A DNA stretch of 64,000 nt from Paenibacillus ehimensis NBRC 15659 (GCF_004000785.1 NZ_BILX01000025.1:1-64000); one strand, 5' to 3'; numbered from the stretch's first letter, positions 25,482 to 34,139 are shown. Made by a program: numbers and translations. The notes: generated from the sequence alone by a model not told the origin.

Positions 25482-26083
25482 TCGATAACTGTAGTTCCCG
25501 GCCCGGCGGAAAAGTACCCGCGCCCGATAAAGCTGTAGACCGGATTGGGGATAGTGCGAACGGCCAGGAGGATACCGAAATTTAGCTTGCCTAATTCACG
25601 TCTAGAAAAGAAGAGGAGCTATGGGAGGGTGTTTGTTTAATCCATTTCGGTATAGTTATCGCGTAGTTGATAGGTGCGGGATTGCTATTCGTAATCCCTT
25701 CGTTAAATAACCGATAGGTTGATAATGCAGCGACAGTCCAAGACTTTATTTTCTCGTCAACGGTTGCCGCGCAAGACAGCGGAACTGCCGTTCGCTATTT
25801 GTTGTCTTAGATGGCCTGTTCCCAGAATAACGAACATGTGTTCCCCTATTCATGTTGAAACATATTTAGCAAGGTTAAAATATGGCTTTTAGCGTATCTG
25901 CGTTCCTCTGGGGTTGCAAGAAGAGATCAAAAAGCAGGTTTAGAGGAAGTTTTCCGCCTCTATTTTGCTGACGCTCGATCCCGCAACAAGTGAAAATCGC
26001 CTACGCAGCTTATCCCATCCCATCCGAGGTTCTTTGCAACTCCCCCATTATCGACGGTCCTACCGGCGCAAGCTCTTGAACAA
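25482..26083. other. Gene-poor, AT-richer stretch between ppdK control region and murA terminator
   Basis: No credible gene. It contains ATACCGAAAT near 25573 and ATTTCGGTAT near 25647 as an inverted pair about 65 bases apart, a perfect LexA box at 25830, and a promoter-like pair after it. The composition differs from neighbouring genes, so it may be a decayed mobile or accessory segment; no transposase fragment was recognised. Confidence 0.5.
25830..25843 (+). promoter_or_regulatory. LexA (SOS) box with no gene attached
   Basis: CGAACATGTGTTCC fits the Bacillus LexA/DinR consensus CGAACRNRYGTTYC at every position. TTGAAA (25854-25859), 16 bases and TAAAAT (25876-25881) follow on the plus strand, then a small hairpin TAGAGG/CCTCTA with TTTT at 25941-25966. 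No full gene follows. Confidence 0.7.
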
Positions 26084-26110
26084 ACAAAAAAACCTCTCCG
26101 CAGAGAGGTT
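26084..26110 (-). terminator. Intrinsic terminator of the murA-like gene
   Basis: Minus strand AACCTCTC, TGCG, GAGAGGTT followed by a run of T. Confidence 0.93.
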
Positions 26111-26166
26111 ACAACGTTACAATATTGAGGCATGTTAAAGCATGCCCATCCGTTTCTATGATCTTG

Positions 26167-27462
26167 TCACGCCATCCCGGCCGCCCGGCCATCCTGCTGC
26201 TCCGTCTCCCGCTCATGCAGCGAAAGCTTCGCGCCCAGCGCGCGGAAGCTGCCGATGACGTCCTCGTAGCCGCGCTCCAGATGCTCCACGCCCGTAATGC
26301 GCGTGCAGCCTTCGGCCACGAGGCCCGCCAGCACCAGACACGTGCCCGCGCGCACATCGGTCGCATGCACCCAATCGCCGACAAGCGGCCGTCCGCCCTG
26401 GATAAAAGCACTCTCTCCGCGGACCTCGATCTCCGCTCCCATGCGGCGAAGCTGCGGCACGTGATTGAACCGGTTTGGGTACACCCGTTCCGTGACGATG
26501 CTCTTGCCTTTGGCCTGCGTCAGCAAAGCCGTCATCGGCTGCTGCAGGTCCGTTGCGAAGCCCGGATACATCGTCGCCCGGACCCGGGTCGCGCGGATCT
26601 GGCCCGTGCTGCGGGCGGTAATGCTGTTTTCGTCCCACTCCATCTCAAGACCGGCCTCGCGCAGCTTGGCGATGCACGCCCCGAGATGCTCGGGAATGAC
26701 ATCCTTCACCGTCACGCTTCCGCCGGTAATGCCCGCACTCATCAAGAATGCCCCGGCGATGAGCCGGTCGGGAATCACGGTATGCCTTCCCCCGTTCAAA
26801 TAAGGCACGCCCTCGATTCGTATGCGGTCCGTACCTGCGCCGTAAATGCGCGCCCCCAGACCGTTCAGGAACGCGGCCGTATCGACGACCTCCGGATCGA
26901 CAGCGGCATGATACAGGTTCGTCCGGCCTTGAGCGCGGACAGCCGCCAGCATGGCGTTGATCGTCGCGCCCGATGTCACGGTGTCGAAATAAATGTCCGC
27001 CCCATGCAAGGTTTTGGCCTCTACAATATAGTGATCCTCGCGGAATTCCACCGTCGCGCCCAGCGCTTGGAACGCCTTCATATGCTGGTCGATCGGCCTG
27101 GAGACAAAGTTGTCTCCTCCCGGAAACCCGACCGTCACCCGGCCGAACTTGGCAAGCAAGGCCCCGGCAAAATAATAGGACGCCCGGTAAGCGGACGCCT
27201 TGCCCGGATCGATGATCGCGCTGTGGATGTAACGCGGGTCCAGCACAATTTCGCCGGATGGGCGGCGGGTGACCGTCAGACCGATGTCCTTGCCGATCTG
27301 GCCGATCAATTTCACATCGTCGATATTCGGAATGCCCTCCAGCGTCACCAGACCGTCTGCCAGCGAGGCGGCGGCCAACAAAGCAAGCGAGCTGTTTTTA
27401 GAACCGGGAATATGTACGCAGCCGTTCAGCGGGCCGGCAGGTTCCACTTCAATCCATCTCAT
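26167..27462 (-). CDS. murA: UDP-N-acetylglucosamine 1-carboxyvinyltransferase (MurA) with Asp at the fosfomycin position
   Basis: 431 residues, normal MurA length. It catalyses the first committed step of peptidoglycan synthesis, transfer of enolpyruvate from PEP to UDP-GlcNAc. Lys22-Asn23 lie in [12 protein letters not shown], and [12 protein letters not shown] carries the catalytic aspartate region. In the flexible loop [14 protein letters not shown] the residue aligned with E. coli Cys115 is Asp117; Asp here is known in mycobacterial and chlamydial MurA and gives fosfomycin insensitivity. Identities are otherwise looser than in a housekeeping MurA (GSKN for GAKN), so this may be a paralogue used under special conditions. 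It follows the FHA regulator gene by 29 bases and is probably co-transcribed. Confidence 0.93.
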   Translation of the reverse strand: MRWIEVEPAGPLNGCVHIPGSKNSSLALLAAASLADGLVTLEGIPNIDDVKLIGQIGKDIGLTVTRRPSGEIVLDPRYIHSAIIDPGKASAYRASYYFAGALLAKFGRVTVGFPGGDNFVSRPIDQHMKAFQALGATVEFREDHYIVEAKTLHGADIYFDTVTSGATINAMLAAVRAQGRTNLYHAAVDPEVVDTAAFLNGLGARIYGAGTDRIRIEGVPYLNGGRHTVIPDRLIAGAFLMSAGITGGSVTVKDVIPEHLGACIAKLREAGLEMEWDENSITARSTGQIRATRVRATMYPGFATDLQQPMTALLTQAKGKSIVTERVYPNRFNHVPQLRRMGAEIEVRGESAFIQGGRPLVGDWVHATDVRAGTCLVLAGLVAEGCTRITGVEHLERGYEDVIGSFRALGAKLSLHERETEQQDGRAAGMA

Positions 27463-27491
27463 TGACCCTTACCCACTTTCCGATGTTGTCG

Positions 27492-28217
27492 TTATTGGTT
27501 ATGAAGCTCCAGCACGTATCCGCTGCCGCGAACCGCACTGATGAGAAAGGTGTCTTTGCCGTATTTTTTGCGAATCCGGTACACCAGCGCATTCAATTCA
27601 TCCATCGTTACATCCGGAACCCCGTCCTCGCCGACCGAGCGCTCCGGCCATACGGCCTGCTTGATTTCGGCAATCGGCACGAGCCGATTGGCATGATTGT
27701 ATAACAGCTGAATCAGCAAAAATTCCTTCTCCGACATCGCAATCCGCTTACCGTCAACCACGCACTCCCGTTTCTCCCAATGGATCGTCAGCGGGCCGTT
27801 CGGCTCATCCCACCGCTGCGTAATGCTGAGCGGCTCGAACTCCAGCGTCTGATCGGCGAAAAGATACGAAAAATGCAGTACCGTCATCCCTTTGGCCAGC
27901 TTGATGATATCAAACGATTTCAGCGGGTACGGTTGATTCGGCTCGACGATCACACCGTTGATTTCCGTACCGTGCGTGCTGCCCAGATCGTACAGGACCG
28001 CACGCTCCTCTTCTTTGCGGATCACTATATGTTTACGGGAAATAAACGCGTTCGAAAAAGCGAAGTCCGGTGAATACGAGTTCGACGCCCTCCCGATCAC
28101 CGTTTCGGCGGCGGTCAGATTCAGGCACGTTCCCGAGCGGAAAGGCTCTCCGCGAATCACATAAAGACAAGCGAAAGTATCCAGTTTCGTTCCCTCCGAG
28201 TGCTGCACAGCGGTCAT
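27492..28217 (-). CDS. FHA domain-winged helix transcriptional regulator
   Basis: 241 residues from ATG 28217. Residues about 20-115 form an FHA domain with the phosphothreonine-reading residues in order: IGRAS, ISRKHIVI and DLGSTHGTEING. Residues 140-240 are an OmpR/PhoB-type winged helix (GKRIAMSEKEFLLIQLLYNH, then LNALVYRIRKKYG and ISAVRGSGYVLE). No receiver domain is present, so control probably works through binding a Thr-phosphorylated protein (PrkC-type signalling), not Asp phosphorylation. The order is the reverse of mycobacterial EmbR. A perfect AGGAGGTCAAC lies about 30 bases before the chosen ATG without a normal in-frame start codon at the right distance, so the true start may be unusual. 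Confidence 0.88.
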   Translation of the reverse strand: MTAVQHSEGTKLDTFACLYVIRGEPFRSGTCLNLTAAETVIGRASNSYSPDFAFSNAFISRKHIVIRKEEERAVLYDLGSTHGTEINGVIVEPNQPYPLKSFDIIKLAKGMTVLHFSYLFADQTLEFEPLSITQRWDEPNGPLTIHWEKRECVVDGKRIAMSEKEFLLIQLLYNHANRLVPIAEIKQAVWPERSVGEDGVPDVTMDELNALVYRIRKKYGKDTFLISAVRGSGYVLELHNQ

Positions 28218-28353
28218 TCGTCGTTGTGCGGTCGATAAAAATAAAGTTGACCTCCTATCATCATAGCTTATTTCGGCCTTGAAGGAAAATAGGCTTCGCT
28301 GACGCATTAGTTATATTTCGGTAATACGGACCTGTCAGAGAAAAAGCGGACAC

Positions 28354-28393
28354 AAAAAAGCCCGCTTCGCCGAATGGTTCTACGGGAAGCGGA
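28354..28393 (-). terminator. Intrinsic terminator of the nitroreductase gene
   Basis: Minus strand CCGCTTCC pairs with GAAGCGGG and is followed by CTTTTTTG. Confidence 0.85.
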
Positions 28394-28416
28394 CAGCGGT
28401 CCATTCATCATTCGTT

Positions 28417-28986
28417 TTATTCAAACAATGTCAACAGCTCGGATACCGGCGTACGCGGCTTCGGACGCGGCACTTTACTCTCGTCGAAATAGCCCAAGTG
28501 GAGCGTGCCGACGATCTTCTCTCCGGGCTTCACCCCGATTGCCTGACGGAAACCCGGGTCCCAATTGTATTCGTTCGTTTTCCAGACGACGCCGATTTTT
28601 CGTTCCCAAGCGAGCAGCTGGAGATTTTGAATAAGCGCGCTGGCGGCGGAAAACGCTTCTTCCCACTTGTTCGGCCGCGGTTCTTCGGTGATCGCGACAA
28701 CCAGATGGACCGGCACGGTATGGCAATAAGCATGCGCGACCTGTTCGCCGTACTGCTCAAGCTGTTCCTTCGGGTACGTCGCAAGCACCGCATCCGAAAA
28801 CTTTTTCCGCCCTTCCCCCATGAACAGGAAGAAGCGCCAAGGCTCCTTTCGCGAATGGAACGGCGCCCATACGGCATCCTCCAACAGCTCCATAATCATT
28901 TCTTTCGGAACCGGCTCCCCGTTGAATTGATTGATTGTCCGCCGCTCGCGAACGGTAGCGGCTATACCCGGACGTGTTTCCATCAT
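28417..28986 (-). CDS. Nitroreductase-family flavoprotein (YdjA-like)
   Basis: 189 residues, the length of compact FMN nitroreductases. FMN-binding pieces: RERRTINQFNGEPVPKE at the N-terminus, DAVWAPFHSRKEPWRFF, and the C-terminal GVKPGEKIVGTLHLGYFDE. It lies 18 bases after the siderophore-binding lipoprotein gene, so it should be read from the Fur-controlled transcript. That context suggests, without proof, a role in reducing ferric siderophore or related compounds; the family otherwise reduces nitro or quinone groups with NAD(P)H. GGAG site nine bases before ATG. Confidence 0.93.
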   Translation of the reverse strand: MMETRPGIAATVRERRTINQFNGEPVPKEMIMELLEDAVWAPFHSRKEPWRFFLFMGEGRKKFSDAVLATYPKEQLEQYGEQVAHAYCHTVPVHLVVAITEEPRPNKWEEAFSAASALIQNLQLLAWERKIGVVWKTNEYNWDPGFRQAIGVKPGEKIVGTLHLGYFDESKVPRPKPRTPVSELLTLFE

Positions 28987-29004
28987 ATCAACCGTCTCCT
29001 CTGC

Positions 29005-30003
29005 TTATTTTTTCGCCAACGTTTGCAGCACGTCGTCTATTTTTTTCTCGTAGGCCAGAAGACCGAAGGTCATCCAGACGTCGGTGGTCACTTCGTGGAC
29101 CTGTCCCTTTTTAACGGCAGGGATACTTTTCCACACACTGCTGTTCATCAACTCCTTCGCCTGCTCGCTCCGTCCTTCGTCTACGACGAGAAACAAGTGG
29201 TCGGCATCAAGCTGAGCCAGCACTTCGGACGATATCACCTTCATGCCGCCATCGTCCGTCCAAGCAATCGATTTGACGAGATTAGGCGGATTGAGCCCGA
29301 GATCCTTGTACAGCACGCTGCCCGAATAGCCGTCCGGCCCGCCGTAGAGGCGCATTCCCTTCTTATGTACGCGGATGAGCGCTACGGTCTCGCGGCCGAT
29401 CGATTGCTCCAGCGTTTTGCGCGCTTGAGCCGCTTTTTCCTCGTAGCGCTTGAGCAATTGCTCCGCTTGTTCGGACTTGCCAAGCAGACTGCCGACCGTA
29501 CGAAGCGTTCCCCGCCAGTCGTCAGCGGCATCATCATCGAAGACATAAGTTGGGGCGATTTTGGAAAACTTCTCGTATTTCCCCTCCGCTCCGTAATCCG
29601 GGAATCCGAGCAGGATCAGATCGGGCTTCGCTTCCAGCACCGCTTCGAAGTTCATCGCGCTTGTATCCAGCTTCGGCAGACCCGCGGTATAGTTCTCCAA
29701 ATATTGTTGGGTGAACGAGCCGACAACCGTCTGCATGACTGGTTTTACGTCCAGCGCGGACAAGAAGTCCTCCAGATATAAACCGACGACCCGCTGCGGT
29801 TGTGCAGGCACTTCCGTTTCCCCCATCACATGCTTGAATTTGCGTGGCGCCGACGCCTCCTTTTTGTCCGCGGAGCCTCCTGCCGGATGCGCTCCGGTAG
29901 AAGCCTGCTGGGCCGTCTGCCCATTGCCGCCGCAAGCAGCGAGCAGAGCAAGCAGAGTGATGATGCTGCATAACCGTAACATCTGACCAAGTGCCGAGTT
30001 CAT
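29005..30003 (-). CDS. Iron-siderophore-binding lipoprotein (FeuA/YfiY type)
   Basis: 332 residues with a lipoprotein signal (ITLLALLAACGG, Cys at about 25), a charged linker and a class III (FepB-type) binding fold: RVVGLYLEDFLSALDVKPVM, DLILLGFPDYGAEG, then a long helix backbone and VHEVTTDVWMTFGLLAYEKK. It captures a ferric siderophore outside the cell. No permease or ATPase genes lie nearby, so it must use a transporter encoded elsewhere. A Fur box lies 23 bases before the ATG. Its binding domain is clearly related to the C-terminal half of the next gene. Confidence 0.95.
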   Translation of the reverse strand: MNSALGQMLRLCSIITLLALLAACGGNGQTAQQASTGAHPAGGSADKKEASAPRKFKHVMGETEVPAQPQRVVGLYLEDFLSALDVKPVMQTVVGSFTQQYLENYTAGLPKLDTSAMNFEAVLEAKPDLILLGFPDYGAEGKYEKFSKIAPTYVFDDDAADDWRGTLRTVGSLLGKSEQAEQLLKRYEEKAAQARKTLEQSIGRETVALIRVHKKGMRLYGGPDGYSGSVLYKDLGLNPPNLVKSIAWTDDGGMKVISSEVLAQLDADHLFLVVDEGRSEQAKELMNSSVWKSIPAVKKGQVHEVTTDVWMTFGLLAYEKKIDDVLQTLAKK

Positions 30004-30025
30004 AGCTGTGTCCCCTTCGCTATAT

Positions 30026-30044
30026 GAAAATGATTCTCAATATC
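30026..30044 (-). promoter_or_regulatory. Fur box before the siderophore-binding lipoprotein gene
   Basis: GAAAATGATTCTCAATATC matches the classic 19-base Fur box GATAATGATTATCATTATC at 16 positions; iron repression expected. The 230 bases beyond it up to 30277 show no gene. Confidence 0.85.
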
Positions 30045-30277
30045 AATAAGAAGTTTAGCATGATCTTCTTCCCTAGAGCCATCCGATATTGTGCGAACCT
30101 CCCTATAGAATTGTGGGATCCGAGGGAAGGGGACATGCGGCTTGCGGATACAGCCTCCCAGCGCAGCGGCCCCGGCGGGAGACCGCCTTCCATTCCGATG
30201 CTTGCTTCTTCCCGCGCGGCTGCTGCGGGCACTGTACGACGGACGATCAGACTCCATGCGTTAGAGATGCGGAAAAT

Positions 30278-31996
30278 TTACGCCCGGCAAGTCAGCGCGT
30301 TCAGCACGTCGTCGATTTTACGCTCGTGGGCGATCATGCCGAAGCTCATCCATACGTCGATACTCACCTCGTACACCTGCCCTCTGCGCACCGCGGGATG
30401 GGTTCGCCAGCTCTCGCCGTTCATCCATTGCCGCGCCTGATCCCGGCCTTCTTCGTCAATCACGACAAACAAATGGTCGGCATCCAGACGCCGCAGCATG
30501 TCCGGCGATATCGTCCTGATGCTCCGCTCTCCCCACGCCAGCTCCCGCACGAGCTCGGGAGGCTCCAGACCCAAGTCGCCATACAATACCGGTCCCGTAT
30601 AGCAGGTTTGCGGTCCGCCGTAAAGAAGGAGCCGTTTTCTCCGGTCGACCCGAAGGAGCGCAACTTTCTCGCGGCCGATCGCCTGCTCCAGCTGCTTTCT
30701 AGCCGCCGCCGCAAGCACTTCATAACGGCGGATCGATGCCTCCGCCCGTGCCGATTGCCCTGTCAGCCGTCCGACCGTACGCAGCGTTTCCCGCCAATCG
30801 ACCGCGGCACGCTCGAATACGTATGTCGGGGCAATTTGCGTAAAGCGATCGAAGCGCCCTTCCTCCGCCCAATCGGGAAACCCGAGCAGAATCAAATCCG
30901 GTTCGGCCCGCATGACGGCTTCAAAATCGATTCGATTCACATTCAGCTTGTTCACCCCGCTCAAAAAAGGCTCCAAATACCGCTGATAATAGGTCCCCCA
31001 TGCGAACTGCAGCACCGGCTTCAAGCCAAGCACCGTCAAGTAGTCTTCAAAAAATAAGCCGATCACCCGCCCCCGGCCTGCCTGCGGCACACCGCTCACC
31101 GGACTCCCAAGCTGCGGCGTGAACGGGTAAGCGCGCGCAATGCTGCGGCCGCGCTGCTGTTTGACGAACTCCGTCGGAGATACGCCAGTGACCTGCTTGA
31201 AGCGGCTGCTGAAATAAAACTCATTGCTGTACCCTACGCTCTGCGCAATATCCTTGATGCGGGCATCGGACCACAGCAGCTTTTCCTTGGCCCGGTTCAC
31301 ACGCGTTTCCGTCAAATAATCGGTCGGCGTCTTTCCCGTCATTTTCTTAAACAAAGACGAATAATGCCATGGACTGAGTCCGGCCAATTCGGCCAGTCGG
31401 TCTCTCGTCCACTGCTCATCGCAAGCCTGCTCCATCTGCTCAATCGTCCGCTTGATCGCGAGCGTCGAGTCCTTTCCCGCCCGCTCCCGTTCGGCATCCT
31501 CCCAGAGCGTGCCCAACAGCTTTTGAAAAAGCAGCTGACGGTTAAACCTCTGCAGCTCGCCCCGTTCCTTCATCCCTTCGTGAAGCCCCACGATCGTGCG
31601 CTTGATCTCCGCAAACCGTTCCGCAAGCGCCTCCCCCTCGAACGGCACAGCCTCCCTGCGGACAGGGAACGTTCCCAAAGAAGGCGAATCTTCGATTCGA
31701 AACACGTCGAAGGCTACGCGATACCCCTTGAGCGGCGTATCCGCATCGCTTGAAATCTCCATAGGGGCATTGCGGGACAGGAGCAAGCATTTGCCGTAAA
31801 AAAGCCGCTCCGTCCGCCCGTTCCGGCGCAGATGCCCTTTGCCTCCTGTAATGAGCAGCAGCATGCCTGCCGTAAGCCGAAGCTCCTCCGTTCCCGGATC
31901 ATCCGCCCACTCGGAAGCCGTCTCTATATACCGAATCTGCCGGAGGGTGAATGCAAGCGGCTTCTCTGTCACGGGTTTGGCCGATTGAGCTTCCAT
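30278..31996 (-). CDS. btr: Btr-like AraC regulator fused to a siderophore-binding domain
   Basis: 572 residues from ATG 31996 (AGGTG six bases upstream). Residues 1-165 form an AraC-type cupin region. The AraC double helix-turn-helix spans about 180-280 (DRLAELAGLSPWHYSSLFKK, RIKDIAQSVGYSNEFYFSSR). From about 300 to the end there is an FepB-type siderophore-binding fold (GRVIGLFFEDYLTVLGLKPV, DLILLGFPDWAEEG, VYEVSIDVWMSFGMIAHERK). B. subtilis Btr has this same layout and activates feuABC when its binding domain holds ferric bacillibactin. Here it should sense a ferric siderophore in the cytoplasm and activate the downstream lipoprotein gene and perhaps distant permeases. A Fur box lies at its own promoter. 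Confidence 0.93.
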   Translation of the reverse strand: MEAQSAKPVTEKPLAFTLRQIRYIETASEWADDPGTEELRLTAGMLLLITGGKGHLRRNGRTERLFYGKCLLLSRNAPMEISSDADTPLKGYRVAFDVFRIEDSPSLGTFPVRREAVPFEGEALAERFAEIKRTIVGLHEGMKERGELQRFNRQLLFQKLLGTLWEDAERERAGKDSTLAIKRTIEQMEQACDEQWTRDRLAELAGLSPWHYSSLFKKMTGKTPTDYLTETRVNRAKEKLLWSDARIKDIAQSVGYSNEFYFSSRFKQVTGVSPTEFVKQQRGRSIARAYPFTPQLGSPVSGVPQAGRGRVIGLFFEDYLTVLGLKPVLQFAWGTYYQRYLEPFLSGVNKLNVNRIDFEAVMRAEPDLILLGFPDWAEEGRFDRFTQIAPTYVFERAAVDWRETLRTVGRLTGQSARAEASIRRYEVLAAAARKQLEQAIGREKVALLRVDRRKRLLLYGGPQTCYTGPVLYGDLGLEPPELVRELAWGERSIRTISPDMLRRLDADHLFVVIDEEGRDQARQWMNGESWRTHPAVRRGQVYEVSIDVWMSFGMIAHERKIDDVLNALTCRA

Positions 31997-32017
31997 CCCG
32001 TTCACCTGCCTTTTTTA

Positions 32018-32036
32018 ATTGAGAATGATTATCAAT
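32018..32036 (-). promoter_or_regulatory. Fur box before the Btr-like gene
   Basis: ATTGAGAATGATTATCAAT is a near-perfect palindrome of the Fur core GAGAATGATTATC. Confidence 0.85.
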
Positions 32037-32108
32037 TATATAGTAAAATAAATTGTTAAGCTCTACAATTACCTTGATGCGCCGCACTACCTACAAGACG
32101 AATGTCCG

Positions 32109-32117
32109 TGGTATAAT
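32109..32117 (+). promoter_or_regulatory. Extended -10 promoter of the LTA-synthase-like gene
   Basis: TGGTATAAT; no good -35. It resembles the extended -10 at 13015. Confidence 0.6.
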
Positions 32118-32159
32118 AGCACTAATTTAACGAAAACGCATTCACCGGGAGATCCGCCT

Positions 32160-34139
32160 ATGCCTTTGTTTCTTCGCCTAACGGCTTTGACCTGCGGCTT
32201 GTTTCTTCTTGTTATTTTGCAGGCTTCGGGCTACATTCGGCCTCCCGTCCCTCTGCCGCCGCCCGAGATTGAGATGCAAACCGAGTGGTCGCCCGAAGAG
32301 CTGCAAAAGCCCCCGAACATCATCATCCTGCTGAGCGAAGCGTTTTGGGACATCACTCAGATCAAAAGCCTGCACTTCAGCGAGGACCCGGCGCCGATGT
32401 TTCATGCGCTGCAGGAGAAATTCACCCACGGCACGCTGCTTTCCCCGATGTTCGGCGGCGGTACGGCCAACGTCGAGCTGGAAGTGCTGACCGGGCATTC
32501 GATGCGCTTTTTCCCGGAGGATTCCACTCCGTACGAGCAATACATCAAGCAGCCGACCGCTTCGCTGGCCAGCCTGTTATCGGAACAAGGGTATGCGACG
32601 ACGGCGATCAGCCCGTTTTACCATTGGTTCTTCAACAGCTCGGAGGTATACAAGCATCTCGGATTTTCGCGCTTCATCAGTCTGGAATATTTCAATCCGG
32701 ACGAATATGTCGGCCCTTACATCGGAGATCACGCCGTCGTGCGGCGCATTATCGAAGAAACCGAACGAAGTCCGGGCGCGGACTTCATTTTTGCCAATAC
32801 GATGGAAAACCATTACCATTATTGGCCGGGCAAGTTTAAGAAGAATCATATCGAAGTGAAAGGCCACTTGTCCAATACGGCCAAGGGCATCGCCGAGACC
32901 TACGCGCAAGGCATGTCTGGCGCCGATCGGGCGCTGCAGGAGCTGATTTTGCATTTCAGCAGGTTGAAGGAGCCGACGATCGTTGTATTTTTCGGCGATC
33001 ACCTGCCTTCCTTGGAAAAGCTGCAGGTTTATAAGGAATCGAATTACATCGGCGGCGAGGACGACCCCGACTTCTTGGAAAAAATGCACAACACTCCCGT
33101 CGTCATCTGGAGCAACTACTTGCCGAAGGAATCAAAAGAGGAGCTGCATATGAGCCCGTCGTTTCTCGGCCCATACGTATTGAATCTGGCGAAGCGCCCC
33201 GGCAGTCCGTATACGGACTATTTGTCCGATCTGTACCGAAAAATGCCGGTGCTGCCGCCGAAAGCGTATTATGAAGCGATGAACATCGACGTGAATTTGG
33301 TGAAGCAGTACGAAGATAGGCAGAAAGCCATCCTGGAGCTGGAAAAGCAGGCCGCTGCCGCAAGCGCGCCCGGTGCGGTGCACGGTGACACCACCGGCGC
33401 CGCCGGTGGTGTCGACGCGTACAGCGAGGACGCGAGTAACGCGGTTAGTGCTGGCGGCGCGAGTGACACTGTAAACGGTGACGCTGTGGCGGGCAGCGAC
33501 GCAAGTAACGCAACTGGCCGTGCTGATGCGGCCGGCAGCGACGTCAGTAGCGCGGCTGCTGAGGCCGGAACGGCGGACAACAGCGACGTGAATCCCGCGG
33601 CTGGTCGGGCCGGAATGGCGGACAACAGCCCAAGTGGCTCGACTGGCACTGGCGATGCGAGTGACACAGCGGGCAATACCGCGCCGGACAACAGCGACGT
33701 GAATCCCGCGGCCGCTGAGGCCGGGATGGCGGACAACAGCTCAAGTGGCTCGACTGGCACTGGCGATGCGAGTGACACAGCGGGCAGTGCTGGCGCAGCA
33801 GGCGGCGATACGAAAGGGAAGCCGTTTATCCTCGGCTACGGGGAACCGCTGATCGAACGGGTGAGCCCCGCTTCCCTAACCGTCGGGGGCGATACGTTCG
33901 GAAGATCCCAGCTTACCATCCATGGCGGAAGATACGGCCTTGGCTGCACCGTCTTCATCAACGGCGAAGCGCAGCAGACGACTTGGCAGAGCGAATCGTC
34001 GCTTAGCGTCAACCTGCCGAAAACACTGACAACCCATGCCGGAACACTTGACGTCCAGGTACGCGTCGTCGATTCCAAAAACCGGGTGCTGGCCGCCTCG
34101 CGCCTCGTAAAGATACCTGTGCAAGAAAAGAAGCACTAA
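32160..34139 (+). CDS. LTA-synthase-like membrane-anchored sulfatase-fold protein with repeat linker and IPT/TIG-like tail
   Basis: 659 residues. Only one membrane segment is present at the N-terminus (residues 5-25), where LTA synthases normally have about five. The extracellular sulfatase-type domain (about 50-380) keeps the catalytic set: Glu60 in LLSEAFWD, Thr102 in GGGTANVELEVLTG, and Asp280-His281 in FFGDHLPS. This points to phosphoglycerol or phospho-group transfer outside the membrane. Residues about 400-555 are a low-complexity Ala/Gly/Ser/Asp linker with a 37-residue unit repeated twice. The end (about 560-655) resembles an IPT/TIG immunoglobulin-like fold (PASLTVGGDTFGRSQLTIHG). 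RBS CGGGAGA. The short membrane part makes its substrate access unlike LtaS; single-gene unit with own terminator. Confidence 0.9.
   Translation: MPLFLRLTALTCGLFLLVILQASGYIRPPVPLPPPEIEMQTEWSPEELQKPPNIIILLSEAFWDITQIKSLHFSEDPAPMFHALQEKFTHGTLLSPMFGGGTANVELEVLTGHSMRFFPEDSTPYEQYIKQPTASLASLLSEQGYATTAISPFYHWFFNSSEVYKHLGFSRFISLEYFNPDEYVGPYIGDHAVVRRIIEETERSPGADFIFANTMENHYHYWPGKFKKNHIEVKGHLSNTAKGIAETYAQGMSGADRALQELILHFSRLKEPTIVVFFGDHLPSLEKLQVYKESNYIGGEDDPDFLEKMHNTPVVIWSNYLPKESKEELHMSPSFLGPYVLNLAKRPGSPYTDYLSDLYRKMPVLPPKAYYEAMNIDVNLVKQYEDRQKAILELEKQAAAASAPGAVHGDTTGAAGGVDAYSEDASNAVSAGGASDTVNGDAVAGSDASNATGRADAAGSDVSSAAAEAGTADNSDVNPAAGRAGMADNSPSGSTGTGDASDTAGNTAPDNSDVNPAAAEAGMADNSSSGSTGTGDASDTAGSAGAAGGDTKGKPFILGYGEPLIERVSPASLTVGGDTFGRSQLTIHGGRYGLGCTVFINGEAQQTTWQSESSLSVNLPKTLTTHAGTLDVQVRVVDSKNRVLAASRLVKIPVQEKKH
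33576..33797 (+). repeat. Two tandem 111-bp units coding a 37-residue linker repeat
   Basis: The units begin GACAACAGCGACGTGAATCC at about 33576 and 33687 and are nearly identical. They keep the reading frame, so copy number could change by slippage or recombination without breaking the gene. Confidence 0.85.

Noticed and set aside
25573-25656. ATACCGAAAT/ATTTCGGTAT pair as terminal repeats of a miniature transposon
   Set aside because: No target-site duplication or second copy in the window supports it.
25882-25971. 29-codon ORF after the LexA box as a TisB-like toxin
   Set aside because: Its ATG overlaps the -10 box and the hydrophobic part is too short for a membrane helix; kept only as a remark.
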